Assembly (NCBI GenBank): GCA_947459055.1
Contig: CANHCG010000062.1
Location: forward strand, 1 to 8,185
Length of the DNA: 8,185 nt
Source of the DNA: Cytophagaceae bacterium
GTDB lineage: Bacteria; Bacteroidota; Bacteroidia; Cytophagales; Spirosomataceae
Direction of reading: 5' to 3'
The translations under genes and the position numbers were made by a program. Below are positions 1 through 6,746 of this stretch, one piece after another (within the stretch, counting starts at the first letter, position 1; the number at the start of each line of letters is the position of its first letter). The notes under the pieces are model-generated. The model made no database searches and was not told the DNA's origin. It was given only the letters and a program-made list of their open reading frames with translations.

Positions 1-602
1 CCTTAGAGGACTTAGCTACTGAAATTTATTACGAGCAACCAACAGATTCCTTAGAGGACTTACCTACCGAAATTTATTACGAGCAACCAACAGATACATT
101 AGAGGAGATTCAGGAAGAAAACTCAGCATCTGTATCAAATACCAGTCCACAAGAAGAACAAAAGGCTGAATTACCCGAAGACAAAGCGATCGAATCGTCG
201 GCAGCACCAAGTTTGGAAACCGTAAAAGCAACTTCCGTCGATTCGATATCAGAACCTGTTTTTGAAGTCAAAAATCTCATGGAAATGTATGCTGAATCAC
301 CAGAAGAACGGGTTTTTGAAACCATCAAAACAGAAGACCCCAGCCTAAAGGACCGAATTCATACCAATATGACCTCGTCTTTGGCGGAGACATTGCCCCT
401 GTTTCAAAAAATCAATTACATCCAACATTTATTTGATGGCCAAGCCGAACATTTAGATCACATCATTCGCTACATCGATCATGAATACAACCAAGAAGAT
501 TGGAAAGCTTATTTAAATGAACGTTTTGCCGCGTATCAACGAGCAGAAAATGCCGAAATTTGGCAAGAATTATTCGATACGATCGAACGGAAATTCAATT
601 AA
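1..602 (+). CDS. Acidic repeat-containing protein of unknown function, C-terminal part (5'-truncated)
   Basis: The frame is open from base 3 to the TAA at 600-602, giving 199 visible residues, so the gene begins before the window; the TTG at 213 is not its start. Visible residues 1-32 are two copies of a 16-residue unit (LEDLATEIYYEQPTDS and a close variant). An acidic stretch rich in Glu, Ser, Pro and Thr follows to about residue 90 and is probably disordered. The last 90 or so residues look folded and helical, with a core (LFQKINYIQHLFDGQ) and an ending (LFDTIERKFN). These resemble, from memory, the C-terminal module of many Bacteroidota hypothetical proteins, which carry a pattern like 'INDRF.FI.ELF.GD' and end in a basic-aromatic helix. 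No catalytic motif, Cys pair or membrane segment is visible. The function is unknown; the reading frame is certain and the family assignment is tentative. Confidence 0.8.
   Translation, partial: LEDLATEIYYEQPTDSLEDLPTEIYYEQPTDTLEEIQEENSASVSNTSPQEEQKAELPEDKAIESSAAPSLETVKATSVDSISEPVFEVKNLMEMYAESPEERVFETIKTEDPSLKDRIHTNMTSSLAETLPLFQKINYIQHLFDGQAEHLDHIIRYIDHEYNQEDWKAYLNERFAAYQRAENAEIWQELFDTIERKFN
3..98 (+). repeat. Two tandem 48-bp coding repeats (16 aa each), array open at the window edge
   Basis: Copy 1 is 3-50 and copy 2 is 51-98. They differ at four positions of 48 by eye (codons GCT/CCT, ACT/ACC, and TCC/ACA at the end of the unit). The unit encodes LED-L-A/P-TEIYYEQPTD-S/T. From 99 a third unit seems to begin (TTAGAGGAGATT) but decays at once. 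Bases 1-2 (CC) match the end of copy 1, so at least one more copy may lie upstream. The period is a multiple of three, so the frame is kept. Confidence 0.9.
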
Positions 603-648
603 TCGATCTATTTTATCAGTTTTTTAGCGCCCTAGCAGGTAAAAAGCC

Positions 649-682
649 AGTAGTTTCATGTCATGATGAAACTACTTTTTTT
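649..682 (+). terminator. Rho-independent terminator-like hairpin overlapping the next gene's start codon
   Basis: AGTAGTTTCAT (649-659) and ATGAAACTACT (666-676) are perfect 11-bp complements around a 6-nt loop (660-665), and a T run (676-682) follows. This is the shape of an intrinsic terminator for the gene ending at 602. The stem has only 3 G-C pairs, so its strength is uncertain. The 3' arm includes the ATG at 666, and the ATG at 663 lies mostly in the loop, so the hairpin also hides the start of the downstream gene. Confidence 0.6.
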
Positions 683-2606
683 ATGTATGGGCATGTTGAG
701 TTATCAGGGGATTTGGGGACAAGAGCCTGAGCTCATCGAAGCAGAGGAAAAGCAGAGTACCTGGAATTATTATTTGCAAAATCCAATCGACATCAATCAT
801 GTCAAAGAATCAGAACTCGAAAATCTGCAAATACTTAGCCCAAAACAAATAAAAGCCTTTTTGGAGCATCGAAGCCTTATTGGCCTGTTTGAATCGATCT
901 ATGAATTGCAGACAATTCCACACTGGGATATGGCCCTTTTACGCCAGATTCAAGTATTTTTAGTATGCCAACAACCCTCAAAAAAATGGTATCATCCCGA
1001 CCAAAGCCGGCAACAGGTTTTGCTTCGATGGGAACAAAGCCTCGAACAAAAAAAAGGATTTTCTCCTCCAGATGCTCGAAGTAAAACGCGCTATGAAGGA
1101 GAGGCTTGGAGCCACTTCATGCGCTATCGAAGTCAATTCAATAGCCATATTCGAGGAGGCTTGCTATTTCAAAAAGATTCGGGTGAGGTTTCTTGGGCCG
1201 ATTTTACGAGTTTTTTCATCGAAATAAAAGCTCGAAAATACATCGACAAAGTAATTATCGGCGATTTTATAAACCAATGGGGCCAAGGACTTATCCAAGC
1301 GGGGGGATTTTCCTTGGGCAAAAGTTATGAGAGTATTAAATCAACTCAAAAATTTCATCTAGGTGCGATTCCCTATAGTTCTTCTGGTGAAAATGGTTTT
1401 TACCGAGGAGCTAGTCTAATGTTTCATATCGGCTCTTTGCAAGGTCAAAGTTTTTTTTCTTATCGCAAATTAGATGCCTATGTACGTGGCGATAGCACCT
1501 TTACGTCCTTTATTACAGATGGCTACCATCGAACACTTACGGAAATAAGCCACCTAGAAAATGTGCATGAATTTACAAAAGGTGTTCATCTGCAATGGAA
1601 TTGGCCAAAAAGTAATACGCAGCTATATGCCAACCATACCTTTAGTGGGTACAACCTTCCCAAAGCCCCTTCTGCCCTAGCCTATAAACAACAAGAATGG
1701 CATGGAAACACCGTGATTACTTATTCGATGGGTATTCAAATCCCTATCCGCTCGATTCGTTGGATGGCCGAAGTCGCCAGCAATGGACTCAAAGGGCTTT
1801 CATTTATTCAAGGGGCAGCTACGGCACTCAACAAGCAAATTGACTTTTCATATGTCTTGCGCATGTATTCGCCTGCCTTTTATAGTCCGATGGCACAAGC
1901 TTTTTCGGAAAATTCGACCACAGGTAATGAAATGGGTTTGTTTATTGGAAATCAAATAGCCTTTTCAAAGCGCAGTAAACTCTCATCCTACATCGATTTT
2001 TTTGCCTTTCCAGGCCAAAAATTCCAAGTGAGTGAAAGAAATACTTGGGGCTGGGAATTTGTCAGTCGGTATCAATATGAAAAAAAATCTCGTTGGCGTT
2101 TTTTCGGCCAACTCAAATGGACCAGCAAGCAAGAAGATGGTCCTAGGGAGCGCCCAACATTAACTCGACAACATAACATACAAACCAACCTAGATATTCA
2201 TCGATTTTGGGGCCCTACAATTGATTGGCATTCGCGTCTCATGATGAGCCTAGATGGGAATAGGTGGCAAAAAGACACAGGTTTTTTATTCATTCAAGAC
2301 ATGAGCTTGAAAATAAATCATTGGAAATTACAAACACGATTCGGCTTTTTCAATACGAGTTCATATAATGCACGATTATATGCTTACGAACCGAGTTTAC
2401 CGAGTAGCTTTTCTTTACCTGCTTATGCTGGGCATGGCTTGCGAAGTGCGATTGTTGGTGCCTATGAACTTCATAAAAACATACAATTAGCTCTTAAAAT
2501 CGGCCGAACGGATTATTGGGATCGAAATGAAATTGGAAGTGGCCTAGATGTCATCGCAGGTACACATAAAACAGATGTGAGTGTTCAATGCATTGGGAAT
2601 TGGTAA
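663..2606 (+). CDS. Secreted helix-hairpin-helix domain protein with predicted outer-membrane beta-barrel
   Basis: This 647-residue protein starts with a signal peptide (about residues 1-19, ending GIWG before QEPE); Gln right after the cut is common in Bacteroidota. Residues 40-101 form a ComEA-like helix-hairpin-helix region beginning NPIDIN, with a second half around LQTIPHWDMALLRQI. From about 115 to the end the sequence alternates aromatic and polar residues, as in beta strands, and closes with CIGNW, an aromatic terminus typical of outer-membrane barrels. Blocks GDFINQWGQGL (200-210) and IPYSS plus GENGFYRGA (236-250) match what I recall as the conserved core of a Bacteroidota HHH/barrel family with no established function. 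The first hairpin lacks the usual Gly-hydrophobic-Gly (it reads LQILS), so DNA binding is doubtful. The start at 663, or 666 one codon later, is needed to keep the signal peptide; there is no Shine-Dalgarno site. Its 3' end faces murB with 24 bp between. Confidence 0.85.
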   Translation: MMKLLFLCMGMLSYQGIWGQEPELIEAEEKQSTWNYYLQNPIDINHVKESELENLQILSPKQIKAFLEHRSLIGLFESIYELQTIPHWDMALLRQIQVFLVCQQPSKKWYHPDQSRQQVLLRWEQSLEQKKGFSPPDARSKTRYEGEAWSHFMRYRSQFNSHIRGGLLFQKDSGEVSWADFTSFFIEIKARKYIDKVIIGDFINQWGQGLIQAGGFSLGKSYESIKSTQKFHLGAIPYSSSGENGFYRGASLMFHIGSLQGQSFFSYRKLDAYVRGDSTFTSFITDGYHRTLTEISHLENVHEFTKGVHLQWNWPKSNTQLYANHTFSGYNLPKAPSALAYKQQEWHGNTVITYSMGIQIPIRSIRWMAEVASNGLKGLSFIQGAATALNKQIDFSYVLRMYSPAFYSPMAQAFSENSTTGNEMGLFIGNQIAFSKRSKLSSYIDFFAFPGQKFQVSERNTWGWEFVSRYQYEKKSRWRFFGQLKWTSKQEDGPRERPTLTRQHNIQTNLDIHRFWGPTIDWHSRLMMSLDGNRWQKDTGFLFIQDMSLKINHWKLQTRFGFFNTSSYNARLYAYEPSLPSSFSLPAYAGHGLRSAIVGAYELHKNIQLALKIGRTDYWDRNEIGSGLDVIAGTHKTDVSVQCIGNW

Positions 2607-2630
2607 GTGCAGGGTATCCAGCCGTGAAAC

Positions 2631-3650
2631 TTATAAAATATTTACCTCGGTCTCAAGAGAAACACCGAATTTCGTGCGAACTGATTGTTTTATTTTTTCG
2701 GAGAGGGCGAGCACTTGATTGCCTGTCGCATGTCCATAATTCACTAATACCAAGGCCTGTTTCGCATGCACCCCTGCATCACCGTCCCGAAAACCTTTCC
2801 AACCCGCTTGCTCGATGAACCAACCTGCCGGAAATTTCACATCAGTACTGCCAACCACTGGATAAGAGGGAATCGTAGGATTTTCAGTATGTAAGCGTTG
2901 AGCCTCCTGTGCGGAAACCGTCGGATTTTTAAAGAAGCTACCTGAATTTCCAATTTCCTTCGGATCGGGCAATTTACTTTGACGAATCTCAATGACGGCA
3001 TTAGCTACATCTTGAATACCCGGCTGGGCTATGCCACGAGCCTGCAAAACATCCTGAATGGCCCCGTAGGAAGTATGTAATTCTGCTTTTTTTGCTAATT
3101 TAAAACATACGGAGGAGATCAAGTATCGACCTTTTCCCGCATGTTTGAAATAACTTTCACGGTAACCAAATTCGCAGGCCTCCCTATCAAAACGCTCCAA
3201 GATTCGAGTTTCTAAATTCAAGGCCTCCAAATGATCAAAGGTATCCTTAATTTCTACGCCATAGGCACCAATATTTTGCATCGGTGCAGCCCCAACGGTT
3301 CCCGGAATTAAAGCCAAATTCTCAATACCTGACCACTGATGCTGAACCGTATAAAGCACAAAATCATGCCAATTCACCCCCGCACCCGCGCGAACCCAAA
3401 TATGCGAGTCCGTTTCCTGAGTGACTTCGATTCCCTTCATGTCCATTTTAAGCACGAGCGCATCGATATCCTTCGTCAGTAAAATATTACTCCCGCCTCC
3501 TAGAAACAAATGGGGTACATGTGCATATTTTCCGGATTCACATAGGCGTAGATAAGCCTCTAAACTGGTTATTTCAGCGAAATAACGCGCTTTTGCCTCT
3601 AAGCCAAAGGTATTATAGGATTTCAGCGACACATGTTCAAAGACCTTCAT
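2631..3650 (-). CDS. murB: UDP-N-acetylmuramate dehydrogenase (UDP-N-acetylenolpyruvoylglucosamine reductase)
   Basis: MurB is the cytoplasmic FAD enzyme that uses NADPH to reduce UDP-GlcNAc-enolpyruvate to UDP-MurNAc, the second committed step of peptidoglycan precursor synthesis. The 339 residues match the long E. coli-like type I form (about 340). FAD-binding blocks are FLGGGSNILL (49-58) and IPGTVGAAPMQNIGAYG (115-131). The expected catalytic residues are present by motif: Arg164 in FGYRESYFK, the proton-donor Ser238 in GNSGSFFKNP, and Glu335 in ETEV near the C-terminus. The ATG at 3650-3648 lies one base after the stop of the upstream ATPase gene, so the two are almost surely co-transcribed and probably translationally coupled; no Shine-Dalgarno site is seen. 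The gene ends 24 bp from the convergent barrel gene, with no hairpin between them. Confidence 0.97.
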   Translation of the reverse strand: MKVFEHVSLKSYNTFGLEAKARYFAEITSLEAYLRLCESGKYAHVPHLFLGGGSNILLTKDIDALVLKMDMKGIEVTQETDSHIWVRAGAGVNWHDFVLYTVQHQWSGIENLALIPGTVGAAPMQNIGAYGVEIKDTFDHLEALNLETRILERFDREACEFGYRESYFKHAGKGRYLISSVCFKLAKKAELHTSYGAIQDVLQARGIAQPGIQDVANAVIEIRQSKLPDPKEIGNSGSFFKNPTVSAQEAQRLHTENPTIPSYPVVGSTDVKFPAGWFIEQAGWKGFRDGDAGVHAKQALVLVNYGHATGNQVLALSEKIKQSVRTKFGVSLETEVNIL

Positions 3651-3651
3651 A

Positions 3652-4380
3652 TTAGATTAATTTGGTCGATAAAAATTCCTGTAAATCAGGCACATCGGTC
3701 TTTAATAAATTGCCAGAATTCCCTTCCCACAATTTTTTGCCACCCTTTAAAAACATGATATATTCTCCCATCCGCATCACTGAATTCATGTCATGCGAAA
3801 TCACAATCGTTGTGATACCATATTCAGCCGTAATTTCTTGAATTAACAAATCGATTTTTACTGCATTCAATGGATCCAGGCCCGAATTGGGCTCATCAAT
3901 AAATAGATATTTGGGATTCATCACAATCGCCCGGGCAATCCCCACCCGCTTTTTCATCCCCCCAGAAATTTCAGAAGGCATTTGATTCGCCGCTGCTTCT
4001 AAACCTACACGCTTTAAACATAACATGGCTTGGGCATTTTTTTCATCCGTCGGCATAGCGGTCAATGTATCCAACGGAAAACGAACATTTTCCAAAACCG
4101 TTTTGGAATCAAATAAAGCCCCGCCTTGAAAGAGAACACCCATTTCCCGACGAATCGCCTTCACAGTATCTTGATCTGCCTTCACAAAGTCACGACCATC
4201 ATACAAGACCTTCCCTTGTTCCGGCGTTAAAATACCAATCATACACTTCAGCAACACACTTTTTCCCGTTCCACTTCCCCCAATAATCATGTTGGTCTTT
4301 CCCTTATGAAAAGTCCCATTGATCCCATCCAAAACCACTCGTCCTTCAAACTCTTTGTGAATGCCTTTAATTTCAATCAT
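3652..4380 (-). CDS. mlaF: MlaF-like ABC transporter ATP-binding protein (probable phospholipid/MCE-type transport)
   Basis: This is a 242-residue cytoplasmic ABC ATPase with all motifs intact: Walker A GGSGTGKS (34-41), Q-loop Gln85 in LFQGGALFDS, signature SGGMKKR (139-145), Walker B YLFIDEP (158-164), D-loop SGLD and switch His196. The FQGGALFDS block and the SGGM signature are typical of the MlaF/Ttg2A/TGD3 branch, which powers MlaE-type permeases moving phospholipids across the envelope with MCE-domain partners. I chose the ATG at 4380-4378 (MIEIKG) over a TTG two codons upstream, because ATG is the normal start and domain alignment begins there. No MlaE permease or MCE protein lies beside it: upstream is a divergent prohibitin gene, downstream is murB one base away. 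The ATPase family is certain; the transported substrate is inferred. Confidence 0.88.
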   Translation of the reverse strand: MIEIKGIHKEFEGRVVLDGINGTFHKGKTNMIIGGSGTGKSVLLKCMIGILTPEQGKVLYDGRDFVKADQDTVKAIRREMGVLFQGGALFDSKTVLENVRFPLDTLTAMPTDEKNAQAMLCLKRVGLEAAANQMPSEISGGMKKRVGIARAIVMNPKYLFIDEPNSGLDPLNAVKIDLLIQEITAEYGITTIVISHDMNSVMRMGEYIMFLKGGKKLWEGNSGNLLKTDVPDLQEFLSTKLI

Positions 4381-4476
4381 CCTCAAAATTAGGCATATTT
4401 TGGCAAAAATTCATTCACACATATCCCCTTTATTATGTACATTGCACCGAATTAAAATCACATAAACCCTAATAGT
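4381..4476. promoter_or_regulatory. Divergent intergenic region between mlaF-like and prohibitin genes
   Basis: These 96 bases separate two divergent starts and should hold both promoters. It is AT-rich and has no Shine-Dalgarno-like site for either gene. A short near-palindrome, TTTTGGCAAAA (4398-4408), lies near the mlaF side and could be an operator, but its size gives little statistical weight. On the - strand TAATTTTG (4391-4384) fits TAnnTTTG but lies only three bases before the ATG. I see no convincing -7 element on the + strand. Confidence 0.4.
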
Positions 4477-5382
4477 ATGTTTTTTATTTTTTTAGGTATT
4501 TTGCTCTTTGTTGCTGGCAGAAGCATTTCGAATCCCAATTTAGTTTTCTCCAAATATAGCCCAACCTTAAAAATAGTCGGGATTGTATTTGCCGTTCTTG
4601 GGCTAGGTAGTTCGACGATTAAACAAATTGACGCCGGCGAAGTGGGCGTCCAAAGTGTTTTCGGAAAAGTAGTTCCCGAAACCCTAACTAGTGGATTAAA
4701 TTTTGTCAATCCGATCGCCACGGTCTATTCATTTGATGCCAAAACACAAAACTATACGATGTCGGCCGTTCATGATGAAGGAGATAAAAATGGAGACGAT
4801 GCCATTCGCGTTTTAACGGCAGATGGATTGGAAGTCGTTGTAGACCTTACCGTCCTTTTTCGCATCATACCCAGCGAAGCACCTCGCATTTTAAAAGAAA
4901 TCGGAACGGATTATAAGGATAAAGTTGTTCGACCAATCACCCGAACTATGATTCGAGACAATGCCGTTTATTATGATGCAGTAGCGCTATATTCCTTGAA
5001 AAGAAATGAATTTCAAACTCGGATTTACAACGACATTGAAAAGAATTTCAAAAAGCGCGGTTTGGTTTTGGAACAATTATTAATTCGTAATATTAATTTA
5101 CCGAGTTCTGTAAAGACAACCATCGAATCAAAAATCAATGCTGAACAAGATGCCCAAAAAATGCAGTTCGTCCTTCAAAAAGAAAAACAAGAAGCCGAAA
5201 GAAAACGCGTAGAAGCACAAGGAATCGCCGATTATCAAAAAATTCTTTCCACTGGTCTGAGCGATAAACAATTACAATACGAATCGATCATCGCCCAAAA
5301 AGAATTAGCCAAATCCCCAAATGCCAAAGTCATCATCATGGGATCAGGAAAAGGCACACCGATTATCCTGGGCAACAATTAA
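4477..5382 (+). CDS. Prohibitin-family SPFH/band-7 membrane protein
   Basis: This 301-residue protein has two short hydrophobic segments at the N-terminus (about 1-14 and 31-46), then the SPFH/prohibitin domain (about 48-210). The domain opens IDAGEVGVQSVFGKV, where prohibitins typically have 'G..GV...FG', and contains LEVVVDLTVLFRI and the prohibitin-type RPITRTMIRDNAVYY. A charged helix of about 218-252 (KINAEQDAQKM to KRVEAQGIADY) is a likely coiled coil for oligomerisation, as in SPFH proteins. The tail ends in the hydrophobic VIIMGSGKGTPIILGN. Family members form large ring or cage assemblies on membranes and often partner with FtsH-type proteases; no protease gene is next to it here, so its partner is unknown. 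An in-frame ATG at 4477 gives the full first hydrophobic segment. It seems to be a single-gene transcript, ending at the hairpin at 5411. Confidence 0.92.
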   Translation: MFFIFLGILLFVAGRSISNPNLVFSKYSPTLKIVGIVFAVLGLGSSTIKQIDAGEVGVQSVFGKVVPETLTSGLNFVNPIATVYSFDAKTQNYTMSAVHDEGDKNGDDAIRVLTADGLEVVVDLTVLFRIIPSEAPRILKEIGTDYKDKVVRPITRTMIRDNAVYYDAVALYSLKRNEFQTRIYNDIEKNFKKRGLVLEQLLIRNINLPSSVKTTIESKINAEQDAQKMQFVLQKEKQEAERKRVEAQGIADYQKILSTGLSDKQLQYESIIAQKELAKSPNAKVIIMGSGKGTPIILGNN

Positions 5383-5410
5383 TCAGAAACCAAACCCAAT
5401 CTAGTATCGA

Positions 5411-5435
5411 AAAAGGCGCCTGCTAGGCGCCTTTT
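5411..5435. terminator. Bidirectional rho-independent terminator shared by the prohibitin and ribBA genes
   Basis: AAAAGGCGCC (5411-5420), loop TGCTA (5421-5425) and GGCGCCTTTT (5426-5435) form a perfect 10-bp stem with a six-base GC core. Both outer arms are A/T runs, so each strand reads as GC stem followed by U-tract. It lies 28 bases after the prohibitin stop and directly abuts the ribBA stop codon (TAG on the - strand, 5438-5436), so it should end both convergent transcripts. Confidence 0.92.
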
Positions 5436-6656
5436 CTATTTCTTCAAAATGGTATGCCCCATTTTATCTCGTTTAGTTTTAAGATAGGTCTCATTATGCA
5501 CATTAGGTACAGTTTCGATGGGAACTGACTCAACGATTTCCAATCCATAACCTAATAGGCCAGCCCGTTTTTTGGGGTTATTTGAAATAAGACGTAATTT
5601 ATGAACACCTAAATCTCGTAAAATTTGGGCACCCACCCCATAGTCCCGCTCATCCATCGAAAAGCCTAATTCCAAATTCGCTTCCACCGTATCTCGGCCT
5701 AATTCTTGTAATTTGTAGGCTTTCAATTTATTCAACAAACCAATACCCCGACCCTCCTGAAACATATACAAAATCACCCCTTTCCCTTCCTTTTCGACCA
5801 TTTCCATGGCGGCATGCAATTGGCCCCCACAATCACATCGACAACTACCAAAAATATCCCCCGTCACACATGAACTATGTACCCGAACAAGAACAGGTTC
5901 TTCCTTCGACCACTCGCCCTTAATCAAAGCCAAATGGGTATCTCCCGTATTCTTTTGTTTGAAAGCAATTAAATCGAATTGCCCCCATTCAGTAGGCATA
6001 TTCACCCCAATTTCCCGCGTAATCAATGACTCAGTATGCAAACGATAAGCAATTAAATCCTTAATCGTCACTAATTTCAATTCAAATTTATCGGCAATCT
6101 TCCTCAAATCCGGCAAACGAGCCATGCTTCCATCCTCATTTAGGACTTCAATGAGAACACCCGAAGGCTGAAAACCCGCTAATTTGGCAAAATCCATCGA
6201 AGCCTCCGTATGGCCTGTCCGACGTAAAACCCCCTCCGATTTACTCTTTAAAGGAAAAATATGTCCAGGTCGCCCCAAATCCGCCGGCTGCGTGTTCAAA
6301 TCCACCAAAGCCTGAATTGTTTTGGAACGATCAGAGGCTGAAATACCCGTTGTACAACCATGACCTAACAAATCCACTGAAACCGTAAATGGCGTTTCAT
6401 GAGAGGTCGTATTTTGATCCACCATCATTTCTAAGCCGAGGGTCCGACAGCGTTCTTCCGTCAAGGAAACACACATCAAGCCCCTCGCCTCCCGAATCAT
6501 AAAATTGACTAATTCGGGCGTAATCGCCTCCGAGGCACAAATCATATCCCCCTCATTTTCACGATCTTCATCATCCGCTACGATAATAATTTTTCCTTGG
6601 CGGATATCCTCAATCGCATCTTCTATTCGGTCTAATCGTATCAATTCCTCCTGCAT
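5436..6656 (-). CDS. ribBA: Bifunctional 3,4-dihydroxy-2-butanone-4-phosphate synthase / GTP cyclohydrolase II
   Basis: This 406-residue cytoplasmic enzyme supplies both precursors of riboflavin. The N-terminal RibB half (about 1-205) turns ribulose 5-phosphate into dihydroxybutanone phosphate plus formate; it has the acidic metal/substrate loop [10 protein letters not shown] (28-37), [10 protein letters not shown] (101-110), RPGHIFPL (129-136) and GHTEAS (148-153). The C-terminal RibA half (about 210-406) opens GTP; its zinc cysteines are Cys263, Cys274 and Cys276 (SSCVTGD and RCDCG), followed by [11 protein letters not shown] (300-310), the catalytic-region DERD (335-338, Arg337) and SNNPKK (358-363). 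Both active sites look complete, so it should be truly bifunctional, and the length is normal for the fusion. The ATG at 6656 is preceded by an A/T-rich leader rather than a Shine-Dalgarno site. No other rib gene is nearby, and the 90-bp upstream gap is too short for an FMN riboswitch. Confidence 0.97.
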   Translation of the reverse strand: MQEELIRLDRIEDAIEDIRQGKIIIVADDEDRENEGDMICASEAITPELVNFMIREARGLMCVSLTEERCRTLGLEMMVDQNTTSHETPFTVSVDLLGHGCTTGISASDRSKTIQALVDLNTQPADLGRPGHIFPLKSKSEGVLRRTGHTEASMDFAKLAGFQPSGVLIEVLNEDGSMARLPDLRKIADKFELKLVTIKDLIAYRLHTESLITREIGVNMPTEWGQFDLIAFKQKNTGDTHLALIKGEWSKEEPVLVRVHSSCVTGDIFGSCRCDCGGQLHAAMEMVEKEGKGVILYMFQEGRGIGLLNKLKAYKLQELGRDTVEANLELGFSMDERDYGVGAQILRDLGVHKLRLISNNPKKRAGLLGYGLEIVESVPIETVPNVHNETYLKTKRDKMGHTILKK

Positions 6657-6683
6657 ATTTTACTCGATTTTTTAACGAAAACA

Positions 6684-6691
6684 CAAAGGTA
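6684..6691 (-). promoter_or_regulatory. Bacteroidota-type -7 promoter element for ribBA
   Basis: On the - strand 6691-6684 reads TACCTTTG, an exact match to the Bacteroidota -7 consensus TAnnTTTG. It ends 27 bases before the ribBA ATG, which leaves a plausible short leader of about 20 nt. I see no clear TTG at the -33 distance, so the call rests on one element and its position. Confidence 0.55.
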
Positions 6692-6715
6692 CGCAGAATT
6701 AGTTCCCATTTTACC

Positions 6716-6723
6716 TACCTTTG
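6716..6723 (+). promoter_or_regulatory. Bacteroidota-type -7 promoter element for the gldA-like gene
   Basis: TACCTTTG on the + strand matches TAnnTTTG exactly and ends 23 bases before the ATG at 6747, giving a predicted leader of about 18 nt. No good -33 TTG is visible upstream. It is the mirror image of the ribBA element at 6684-6691. Confidence 0.55.
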
Positions 6724-6735
6724 CAAGAATAAATC

Positions 6736-6739
6736 GAGG
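6736..6739 (+). promoter_or_regulatory. Shine-Dalgarno-like GAGG before the gldA-like start
   Basis: GAGG lies seven bases before the ATG at 6747, which is ideal spacing and supports that start. It is the only normally spaced Shine-Dalgarno-like motif I noticed in this window. Confidence 0.45.
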
Positions 6740-6746
6740 CCCATTT

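Noticed and set aside
3..98. CRISPR-like or phage-type direct repeats
   Set aside because: The units are adjacent without spacers and stay in one open reading frame, so this is a coding tandem repeat.
213..602. Separate short gene starting at TTG 213
   Set aside because: The same frame is open upstream to base 3 and carries the repeats, so 213 is internal to a longer gene cut by the window.
2588..2818. Small + strand open frame after the barrel gene
   Set aside because: It mostly lies antisense to the end of murB and its product (Pro, His, Arg rich) resembles no protein; a shadow frame.
4381..4386. TTG start for the MlaF-like protein two codons upstream
   Set aside because: The ATG at 4380 is a standard start and begins at the family's usual first strand; nothing favours the TTG.
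4458..4721. Antisense open frame over the prohibitin start
   Set aside because: It lies opposite a clearly conserved membrane protein gene and has no recognisable features.
6640..6656. Perfect AGGAGG just inside ribBA as a ribosome binding site for a later start
   Set aside because: It is formed by codons 2-4 (Gln-Glu-Glu), the only near start is a TTG two bases away, and RibB homology supports the ATG at 6656.
6657..6746. FMN riboswitch upstream of ribBA
   Set aside because: The 90-bp gap is shorter than the aptamer plus expression platform, is shared with a divergent promoter, and shows no conserved RFN helices.
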